DNA from: JASSUD01 sp031963045
GTDB lineage: Bacteria; Pseudomonadota; Gammaproteobacteria; Burkholderiales; Burkholderiaceae
DNA: 64,000 nt
Assembly: GCA_031963045.1 (NCBI GenBank)
Contig: JASSUK010000042.1
Span: 48,454-112,453 of the forward strand
Direction: 5' to 3'
The notes under the pieces: generated by a model
What the model was told of the DNA's origin: nothing
The model's input: only the letters and a program-made list of their open reading frames with translations
Databases searched by the model: none
In this document: in pieces, positions 46,956 to 54,460 of the stretch
Layout of the letters: each line of letters opens with the position of its first letter
Numbering within the stretch: position 1 is the first letter of the stretch
Program-made: the position numbers and the translations under genes

Positions 46956-47027
46956 CATACCTGGTAACACTGCAACGATCAGAGTATTACTTTTATCGCC
47001 GCAAGAAAAAATCGGGCTTGGTTAAGC
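46956..47027 (-). pseudogene. Membrane-protein gene fragment, copy 1
   Basis: This 72-bp stretch is homologous to 54042-54111 (CATACCTG-TA-CACTGCAACGATCAG). Read on the minus strand the better copy encodes a hydrophobic helix (ARFFLAAIKAMLIVAVLSGM). Not recognised. The rest of 46520-47182 shows no gene. Confidence 0.4.
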
Positions 47028-47182
47028 AAAATGCCTGTTAAAAAATAAAGTGCTATTAAAATTAATCAATCTAAAAATGGTATAAATAACCTATAGCTCA
47101 TAAAGAAAATTTCTTTTTAAATAGAGGTTTTTTAAAAAAATTACTCAATATATCATCATTAACTTTAACAAAAAAACTTATT

Positions 47183-48247
47183 ATGAATATAAATTCTGTA
47201 TCGTCATCCTTGCATGGAATAGCTACACAAAATAATAACAGTAAAGATCAATTCAAAGATTTTCGAGAAAAACTTGCAGAAATTTTAAGAACAAAACTTC
47301 CAATACAACAAAATGGCAGTGCAAGTCAAAAATCTGAATGGTATACAAAAAGTATTTATTCAATAATAAATGATGAAACATGGCACGGAGTAGAAGATTT
47401 CAAGAAGCTGGATAATCTCATTTCATTTGGTATTAAACAAATAATATCTGGATTAAATTATTTCTCTTTCTCTCTTGATTACATGAATTTATATAATGAT
47501 TCATTATGGGAAAACAGAGATATTCCACGGCCACATTTATTATTACTTGATGCACTCTCCGAGAGAGAGGATCTAACAGATATAGATATAAATGCCAATA
47601 ATATTGTTACAAATGGAAATTCTTTTTATTGCAAATCTCCAGTTAGTATAAATGAAATACTAAAAAAAAATCTTATGTTTCAACAAGAAATAAACACAAC
47701 TCCAGAAAATCCTATTATCAATATGGATGTTGCAAAGAATGGAGCTTCACTTAAAGCCACTATTAATGGTGCATACATATATCGCAAAATACCTACCACA
47801 ACAGATGAACTAATAGATAAAATTATAAAAATTATTAATAATAACAAAGAAGGTCGGATTGGCTCGATAGCATTGATTCAGAATGAAATAAAACCTATGC
47901 ATTTAGAGAAGATTTTAAAAGCATTAACAGGAAGAAGCATTCATTCGATATTATTATCTGCCAATGCAATAGGAGTAGAAGGCGCGAAGCTATTAGTCAA
48001 ATATATTAAAAATATTAATATTTTTAGTTTAGATATTAGAGGTTGTGGCATCGATCTTGAAAGTGCAAAAGCTTTAATTGATAGTTTGCCGCGAACAGTG
48101 CCGTTTATGGATATGACAGTTGAACAAATACAGAGTCCATCAAAAACATTAAACCAGTTGTTTCTTGCTTATAATATAGAAAGCCCTACAGAACAGGCGA
48201 TTATTTCTGGGATGGCAAGAGCAAAGGGAATTACCGTTTATTTATAA
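47183..48247 (+). CDS. Leucine-rich-repeat-like protein, candidate effector
   Basis: 354 aa, very AT-rich. N-terminal ~200 residues are Asn/Ile-rich and unrecognised. About 215-330 shows RNI-type LRR spacing (GSIALIQNEIKPMHLEKIL, SIHSILLSANAIGVEGAKLL, IFSLDIRGCGIDLESAKALI). No F-box is visible, unlike the LRR proteins at 13126 and 49066, but the LRR style is alike. No strong ribosome site precedes the ATG. Secreted-effector status is inference from class and neighbourhood. Confidence 0.65.
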   Translation: MNINSVSSSLHGIATQNNNSKDQFKDFREKLAEILRTKLPIQQNGSASQKSEWYTKSIYSIINDETWHGVEDFKKLDNLISFGIKQIISGLNYFSFSLDYMNLYNDSLWENRDIPRPHLLLLDALSEREDLTDIDINANNIVTNGNSFYCKSPVSINEILKKNLMFQQEINTTPENPIINMDVAKNGASLKATINGAYIYRKIPTTTDELIDKIIKIINNNKEGRIGSIALIQNEIKPMHLEKILKALTGRSIHSILLSANAIGVEGAKLLVKYIKNINIFSLDIRGCGIDLESAKALIDSLPRTVPFMDMTVEQIQSPSKTLNQLFLAYNIESPTEQAIISGMARAKGITVYL

Positions 48248-48292
48248 CTTAAAAAAGTATTATTAATTATCTCAAATGTTAAACCTTCCTCC

Positions 48293-48318
48293 AGAAAATT
48301 AGAATTTTCTAGTTTTTT
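48293..48318 (+). terminator. Possible terminator after the LRR gene
   Basis: AGAAAATT-AG-AATTTTCT hairpin followed by AGTTTTTT, enclosed by CCTCC and GGAGG. AT-rich stem, so weak. Confidence 0.4.
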
Positions 48319-48636
48319 GGAGGATTATAATCAATAAAAAACGTTAAACTCCTTGATTACAATAAAGAATGGCAGGATGCCAGTGTTATTGTTTTTTTGA
48401 ATTTTACATCCATTTAATTTTTTTCAACTTAGCTTGCGCCATATTTTGCACTTCATAACAAGCTTGTACATTCTTATCTCCTACCATTGCACGTAGTCAT
48501 ACGGATGAGAAAAATGCGCTCACCGATACCCTTAGTGCTTTCAGTGGGTATGGCAGCTCTGCGCCATAAGACTATATTGGTAAAGCTTGATAAAGAATCC
48601 TTTACTGAATAGCCAGATTATGCACTTCAAAACTAG

Positions 48637-48831
48637 CCATCAACGCCTGGCGGTCTCAATTATCAAGTGCAACTGTTTTACCTTTATGAATTACACCATA
48701 TCAAGGCAGTTGCTGAGAAACTGGGCATTTCTCGTAGTACATTTTATGAGCACATCAAAAAATTTCGACGCCAAGCTTACGAAGTTTATCTAAGCCTGCT
48801 GCCAGCCTCAACGCATAGACGTGTCCGATAA
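48637..48831 (+). pseudogene. Fis/NtrC-type helix-turn-helix fragment
   Basis: An open stretch of 64 codons without a start ends in HIKAVAEKLGISRSTFYEHIKKF, a clear Fis-type HTH, and stops at 48831. The rest of the gene is missing. It is probably the C-terminal remnant of a transcription regulator. Confidence 0.5.
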
Positions 48832-48902
48832 GCCAATTATCAAATACTCATGCAAGCAATCCACAGTTACCTTGCCACCTGCCCGCCGGCGTTCTATTCA
48901 TT

Positions 48903-48984
48903 TAAGGGGGAGGAAATTATACGGAAATCCTAGCAGGCTACTCTTTCTTTGTCGAATCGACAGCGTGATTAAATCAGCGTTTCC
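48903..48984. mobile_element. Solo right end of the IS5-like element
   Basis: AAGGGGGAGGAAATTATACGG through GATTAAATCAGCGTTTCC matches the right end of the element at 12610-13113 (13040-13113). No transposase is attached. As at 13113, the end lies close to the 3' end of an F-box/LRR gene on the minus strand. Confidence 0.7.
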
Positions 48985-49065
48985 TTAAAAGCTTTATATA
49001 AACTATATGGTTGAATCCCTCTCTCTCCGCCAAATACATTACAAAAAGTAGATTGAATTTTCATA

Positions 49066-50253
49066 TTAATAAGAAAACTCAATCTCTTCGCCATACTTAT
49101 TTTTTATATCATAAAGTTTTACGACTTCATCTTTTGGAGCGGTATTATTTAAATTAACTTTTTTTAAAGCTAAAAAATTTGATATGGATTTTACATCCTT
49201 AGCTTTAAAACTCTTTAAATCATAACATTCTAAAGTCAGATATTGAATTTCGGTATGCTTCAAGCTATTGAAAAGAAGATTTGCTCCGTCATGATGAATG
49301 AGATTAATACCTAATGAGAGACTATCCAAATATGTTGGCAAATTTCCAATTAGACGCAATATATCTTCATTTTTAATATCACCGACCTTCACTGTTAAAT
49401 TTTTAATTTTAATTCTTTTTAAATATCTTGAAAATGTCTTTAATTCAGGCCCTTTGTATTTATCTATACCTGAAGTAAAATTAGGAACCATTTGTAAAGT
49501 AAAACTAGGAATCACTTTATCTGATAATGATGCCAATAAAGATTGCATAAGCTCTGCATCAAGAGAATCACTTTCAATATCAAGGTGTGGAATACGGCTT
49601 AGCCCGGGATTTTGATTTAAAATCAACACAAAATTTGATGTGAATTTATATCTATCATAATTAGAACTATGAGGAAGATTTGTGTGTAAATCCAATATTT
49701 TTATATTTGTTTTTTTTAACAAACAATGAAATATAATATCTATTATTTCATTTGATTTTCCTGAATCTAATCGAGGAAAATAAAAATCGATCCAAATGTA
49801 CTGCACCTTACTAATAATACAGCCAATGTAAAATTGAATTTGGCTGCGCGAAAACTCAGGTTTCCGTACAATTTTAGAAATCGCTTCTTTACACCAATTC
49901 ATTTGTTCTTCAGCGCTTTTTAAATTTATATCCGTGCTATCTATAAATAATTTTTCGAATTCATAAATAAATACTTTCCCTCTAATTTTTTCTGCCAGAC
50001 TAAGTAACATTTTATTAGCTTGCATAAGTACAGATAATTGACATACAGACTCTTCAGGTGAATATAATTTTGGAATAGAATTTAGAATCATTTCTACCAA
50101 TTCTGTTGGCAATTTAGAAAAATTTGTAGAAGAGGCCGTATTTGCATTGATGCTATTATTATTTAATAATGGCTCTGCGGAATCTATTTCGTTGCCACGA
50201 TAATATGTGGTGTAAGAATATTTTTGTAAATTATTTGCGCCTGGTATATCCAT
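49066..50253 (-). CDS. F-box-like / LRR protein, candidate type III effector
   Basis: 395 aa, AT-rich. Residues about 41-60 (NFSKLPTELVEMILNSI) fit the F-box pattern. LRR-like beta/alpha units run from about 185 to 385 (IKILDLHTNLP, RIPHLDIESDSLDAELMQSL, IQYLTLECYDL). Same architecture as the 13126-14214 product but only distantly similar. A GALA-like role, presenting host targets to SCF ubiquitin ligase, is inference. It lies between the solo IS5 end and an IS30 element. Confidence 0.72.
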   Translation of the reverse strand: MDIPGANNLQKYSYTTYYRGNEIDSAEPLLNNNSINANTASSTNFSKLPTELVEMILNSIPKLYSPEESVCQLSVLMQANKMLLSLAEKIRGKVFIYEFEKLFIDSTDINLKSAEEQMNWCKEAISKIVRKPEFSRSQIQFYIGCIISKVQYIWIDFYFPRLDSGKSNEIIDIIFHCLLKKTNIKILDLHTNLPHSSNYDRYKFTSNFVLILNQNPGLSRIPHLDIESDSLDAELMQSLLASLSDKVIPSFTLQMVPNFTSGIDKYKGPELKTFSRYLKRIKIKNLTVKVGDIKNEDILRLIGNLPTYLDSLSLGINLIHHDGANLLFNSLKHTEIQYLTLECYDLKSFKAKDVKSISNFLALKKVNLNNTAPKDEVVKLYDIKNKYGEEIEFSY

Positions 50254-50313
50254 AATTATCTCGCTTTTTATCGACTGAAAAATTAATTATATAAATTTAT
50301 GCTTAAGAAGATT

Positions 50314-51383
50314 GGTCTCAAGAGTAAAGTGCAACAGGTTGAACAAAACGGGCTTTTTTCAATTCCTGAGCTAAAGCTTGCTCAGAAGATATCCATCTCA
50401 AAGTTTGTCGAGGTCTGCTATTGAGTAATCTAGCGATATCGTTGAGGTAAGTCTGACTCAAATCGGAGAGGTCTATTCCTTTGGGCAAGAACTGCCGCAG
50501 TAAGCCGTTGGTGTTTTTGTTACTGCCGCGTTGCCAGGGCGAATGCGAGTCAGCAAACCAGATATCCATGTTTAATTTTTGGGCGAGCTCAACGTGGCAG
50601 GCCATTTCACTGCCTCGGTCATAGGTGAGGCTCTCACGCAAGAAAACAGGGAGTTTTTTCATCTAACGGGTGAAACCGTCGAGGGCATGTTGTGCGGTGC
50701 AGCCATCCATGCGACACAGCACGACAAAACGTGTTTTGCGTTCCACTAAGGTACCCACCGCTGAGCGATTGAAAGCCCCCTTGATGAAATCACCTTCCCA
50801 GTGTCCTGGTAATAAACGCTGCTCGATTTCCTCAGGGCGGGTATTTAATGCGCAATGCATCGGGTACGTAGTGAGCGCTACGGGCTAGCGTCGTGCGCGC
50901 AGGCTTAGCCTGGCGCAGAGCGGCAATCATGGCCGGTTTGAGCGAGCCACGAGCATAGGCATAAATCGCAGCATAAATGGTCTCGTGACTGACGTGCTGC
51001 GCAGGATTATCAGGATGCATAGCGCGTAGTGTGGCAGCAATTTGCTGTGGCGACCAGCGCCCATAAACCAAGCGGTCATGTACATACTGATACAGCGTGT
51101 TTCCTTCAGTTAGCTTGCGATGACGTACACAGCTTAGACGCCGACGACGATAAGCCTTGGCTGCCTGCGTGGCGTTATACCCTGAATGCGTCGCTGGGTT
51201 GTGTCTGAGTTCACGGCTCACTGTAGAAGCGAAGCACTGCGCTTAAGTAGTTGAGCTATCGCTCTGATACTACGGCCTTGCCCATGGGCAAGCATGATCA
51301 CCGCTCTTTCCTCAGCACTTAAATGAGAATAGCTTTTTTTCATCACAACATTTTAATAAAAATAAAGTGTTTCACTTGAAACT
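50314..51383 (-). mobile_element. IS30-family insertion sequence
   Basis: About 1.07 kb with imperfect terminal inverted repeats (GGTCTCAAGAG at the left; inverse AGTTTCAAGTG at the right). It carries one broken transposase. Its right end lies 10 nt from the start of the long inverted repeat at 51393, so it inserted next to or at the edge of that cassette. Confidence 0.85.
50318..51343 (-). pseudogene. IS30-family transposase, disrupted
   Basis: Starts MKKSYSHLSAEERAVIMLAH at 51343. A frameshift near 51235 separates the N-terminal HTH from VSRELRHNPATHSGYN. Another break near 50860 precedes PGHWEGDFIKG. A TAG stop at about 50663 separates the last part (LTYDRGSEMACH ... FADSHSPWQRGSNKNTNGLL ... 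LNSRPRQTL). All family motifs of the DDE core can be recognised, but three breaks make it non-functional. Confidence 0.88.
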
Positions 51384-51392
51384 AGAGTCTAA

Positions 51393-51507
51393 GCCTCCTT
51401 GCTCGGGATATCTATTGTGGTTTCTTAAAAACACAATATTATGAGCAATTTGGAGGCGCTTCCTCTTTCCTTGACAGGCTGTGCTTAAGCAAAATTCACG
51501 TTATTTA
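51393..51507. repeat. Left inverted repeat of the 705-aa gene cassette
   Basis: About 115 bp that match, inverted, 53625-53735 at roughly 85% identity (shared blocks GGGATATCTATTG, CAATATTATGAGCAATTTGG, CTCTTTCCTTGACAG, GCTTAAGCAAAA). It ends at the stop codon of the enclosed gene. Confidence 0.85.
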
Positions 51508-53622
51508 TGCAATTTTTTCTAATTCAACAGTTTTACTTATATGTATGGAAGCCATCTTCGAAATAAGACTAGAAGTGCTCTCTTCCGGTTTCTCAATTTT
51601 TAAGTTGGATAGATTGATACCTAAATCCTCTACAGCCTCATCAGGCACAGTTGATTTTTGTGAAACACCTTGAGATTTGTTTATTTTCTTCGCATTTTTC
51701 CGTACATTTTCCTCCAGATATTTTTCTGAGGATACATAAATTGCAATTTGATGGGTGAAGAAAATTTTCTGATCGCCTGGGGAAATTCCAAAATATGCTC
51801 CAGAAAATATTTCTTCCTCCTGCTCCCTCTTAAAAGAAAATGAGAGTGCCTCACTTAACTCTTGGCTTTCATCGCCTCCTAATTCAGTTCTCTTTTCTCT
51901 AATATCGTCCAAAATATATTTATTAAGCTTTTTTTGTTTTAAGTTTAATTTATCCACACCGAAGTAGGCCAATTTATCATTTTCTTTTTCAAAATTGTCT
52001 CTGACGTTAGCTAGCCTCACCCCTGCTTTTTCTTTTTTTCCATTAAAAATTCTATTTATGAGTGTAGTGAAATCTTTATGACCTTGATGATCTTTTCCAG
52101 TTAAGTAAAATTTAACAAAAATCCTAGAAAGATCTGTTTCAATTGCCATATCATGAAAAATATTGACAAATGATTCGCCTCGCATTGGATGTCTGTTGGT
52201 TTGTGCATCTGCAACTAATCTTCCAGTTACTTCAACGATATCTTGACCATTTTGAACTTGTCCACGGTAAAAATTCTCCAATTCTTCTGACATATACTTA
52301 TGAAGCATTTTCCCAAACTCAGTAAACTCTGTACCATTTTTACTAAAAGTTAGTATTTTTTTTGATATGGGACTCTCTTTATATGCCGCAGTTGCATCAA
52401 TAAATAGATTTGGTTCAGGGGCATATGGAAGTAATGGGTGCAGTCTGGCATACATATCTCTATGCTGCATATCTTCCTTAACATTTTGTTCGAATTGTTC
52501 AAAATTTTCTTTCCAAATAAGTTTTTGGAGGCTTTCAAGCTTCTCTTTCGTTTTATTCTCTTTTTTTATATCGATTAATTTTTTTTTAATTTTATCATTC
52601 ACTATTTCTAATTCTTTTTCTATTTTTATTATGTCAGAATTTTTTCCCCCAATAAGTTTTTGGAGGCTTTCAAACTTCTCTTTATTTTTATACTCCTTTT
52701 TTATATCGGTTATTTTTCTTTTGATTTTATTATTAACTATTTCTAATTCTTTTTCTATTCTGGAGTGAACCATCTTTATAAATTTTGATTTTGAAGGTCG
52801 GCGATAGCCTCCAGCAATCATTAACGGTCGTACAGGAAAAGCTAATGGTCGTTGAGATTTTTCAGTTTTTTTCGCCTTCTGCTCTTGAAATCCTTCTTCA
52901 TTCTTCGATTTAGATTCTTCCTCTATTTCTTCTGTATCGGCTAGTTTAGATTTTTCCTCTTTAATACTTTCAGGCTGCCCTGCTAAAATTCGATCCACTG
53001 TATAAAATACATGCTCTCCTTCATCGTTCCCCACTTTGCGAGAACCTGTATCAAAATCTTGAAATGAAATATAGGGATGGAAATGCTTCACAGTAAAATA
53101 CGCCGTCATTGTTTTGGTTGCATTGCTATGTAAAGTCGAATTACGCATGCTTCCATAAGCACACTCTGTCTTATAGAGATGGAAAGTGTCTGGTACTATT
53201 GCTACCGGGCATTCTTCGTGCTTTGAAATAATTTCTTGAGCCTTGTTTAGTGCTTTCTTTAGTTCAACTTTCCTGCTTTCTGCTGCATTCACTCCGAGTA
53301 CAATTGCAATACGTGAGTAATCCTTACTTTTTAAACCTTCTAACATTGAGGCAATAACTTCGTGAATATTTTCCATATCACGGCAGTTAAGGATGACATT
53401 TATAATAAAAGCAGCAGGTCCATTTTCCTTAATAGATCGCTCTGCAAAATATGCACTTTTATTATTTTCTAAATTGATATCCCCAGATTTCTTTAGTTTT
53501 TCAATTTTGCCTTCAATTTTTTCAAATTTTTTATTCTTATAAATTGGCCAATCTTTTATTGGCTTCGTATCCGAATATGGTTTTAGAGGGGCAGAAGTTG
53601 TTTTTGTAATTTGATTAGTCAT
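51505..53622 (-). CDS. Unknown 705-aa protein in an inverted-repeat cassette, candidate effector
   Basis: Residues about 50-215 look like a sugar-nucleotide-transferase-type alpha/beta domain: AAFIINVILNCRDMENIHEV, RIAIVLGVNAAESR and a D-x-D motif in HPYISFQDFDTGSRK. This is pattern judgement only. A Lys/Glu coiled coil at about 285-385 contains a duplicated unit (KFESLQKLIGGKN / KLESLQKLIWKEN). The C-terminal half is unrecognised (AIETDLSRIFVKFYLTGKDH). AT-rich. The gene fits exactly between two ~110-bp inverted repeats. No ribosome site precedes the ATG. Confidence 0.65.
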   Translation of the reverse strand: MTNQITKTTSAPLKPYSDTKPIKDWPIYKNKKFEKIEGKIEKLKKSGDINLENNKSAYFAERSIKENGPAAFIINVILNCRDMENIHEVIASMLEGLKSKDYSRIAIVLGVNAAESRKVELKKALNKAQEIISKHEECPVAIVPDTFHLYKTECAYGSMRNSTLHSNATKTMTAYFTVKHFHPYISFQDFDTGSRKVGNDEGEHVFYTVDRILAGQPESIKEEKSKLADTEEIEEESKSKNEEGFQEQKAKKTEKSQRPLAFPVRPLMIAGGYRRPSKSKFIKMVHSRIEKELEIVNNKIKRKITDIKKEYKNKEKFESLQKLIGGKNSDIIKIEKELEIVNDKIKKKLIDIKKENKTKEKLESLQKLIWKENFEQFEQNVKEDMQHRDMYARLHPLLPYAPEPNLFIDATAAYKESPISKKILTFSKNGTEFTEFGKMLHKYMSEELENFYRGQVQNGQDIVEVTGRLVADAQTNRHPMRGESFVNIFHDMAIETDLSRIFVKFYLTGKDHQGHKDFTTLINRIFNGKKEKAGVRLANVRDNFEKENDKLAYFGVDKLNLKQKKLNKYILDDIREKRTELGGDESQELSEALSFSFKREQEEEIFSGAYFGISPGDQKIFFTHQIAIYVSSEKYLEENVRKNAKKINKSQGVSQKSTVPDEAVEDLGINLSNLKIEKPEESTSSLISKMASIHISKTVELEKIA

Positions 53623-53624
53623 AT

Positions 53625-53735
53625 ATTAACGTGAGTTTTGCTTAAGCGCAGTCTGTCAAGGAAAGAGAAATCGCCTCCAAATTGCTCATAATATTGAGTT
53701 TTTGCGAAACCAATAGATATCCCGAACAAGGAAGC
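53625..53735. repeat. Right inverted repeat of the 705-aa gene cassette, with PIP-like half sites
   Basis: Inverse of 51393-51507. It ends 2 nt before the gene's start codon, so it forms the whole promoter and leader. On the minus strand it holds TTCG at 53726-53723 and TTCG at 53708-53705, spaced by 14 nt rather than 16. The left copy, which is 2 nt longer here, has the half sites 16 nt apart but mutated (CTCG, TTCT). Confidence 0.8.
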
Positions 53736-54041
53736 GCTGTCGGCTAGTCTAACGGAATTATTTTAAAATAAAAGACGGCCGGGATTAGCAGCCCGTATCT
53801 ACTACCAGCTGGCATTGCCTCTATGGCGAGCCGAGTAGGGAAGCCTTCGGGCTACCGCCGTTATCACATTGGTCAGCCGCATCACTTTTTCTGCTTCTAG
53901 CTGATAAAGCCTGCCATTGATATTTAGATCTATTTTTTAAGAAACAAAGAATAAATCGAGCGTATACGCGAGTACATGGGGCTCTAAAGCGTATTTTTCA
54001 TTGGCGGGCGTAGTTTTCCAGAAATAAATACCCGTAATTGC

Positions 54042-54111
54042 CATACCTGATAGCACTGCAACGATCAGCATTGCTTTTATCGCTGCTAGAAAAAATCGTG
54101 CTTGATTCAGC
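54042..54111 (-). pseudogene. Membrane-protein gene fragment, copy 2
   Basis: Homologue of 46956-47027. On the minus strand it reads ARFFLAAIKAMLIVAVLSGM, then AITGIYFWKTTPANEKYALE before a stop near 53939, with no start codon. A single hydrophobic helix followed by a polar part. The rest of 53736-54272 shows no intact gene. Confidence 0.4.
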
Positions 54112-54272
54112 TATAGCTCCGCGCCACGCGAAAAACTACCTATCTTGCCTCGACCTTCCAGTTTCCCCATGCCTCATCCATTTACGTTGCTTTAATGGAG
54201 TTTGTGCAACCATCAATATTGGCTAAAAAGCGTAGATACATAGGAATAACACTTACCTAAACTGAGTTCTAA

Positions 54273-54424
54273 TCTAAGACCTGTCTACAAATTCTCTAAA
54301 AGACCGTGATTTGGGGTAGGGCGGGGCTCAGAATCCTTCATGTACATTGAGTACACCTCGGTTCCTGCGCTCCGGCCTCCCCAGATTGACGGCCTTTTAG
54401 AGAATTTGTAGACAGGTTCTTAGA
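54273..54424. repeat. 152-bp palindromic repeat related to family R1
   Basis: Inverted ends TCTAAGA-CCTGTCTACAAATT and AATTTGTAGACAGGTTCTTAGA enclose GTACATTGAGTACACC and CCTGCGCTCCGGCCTCCCC, the same inner layout as the elements at 15378 and 19218 but with different ends. It lies 36 nt before the F-box/WD40 gene. Confidence 0.8.
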
Positions 54425-54460
54425 TGAAAGTGACATTGCCATTTAGTGCGGAGAAAATCT

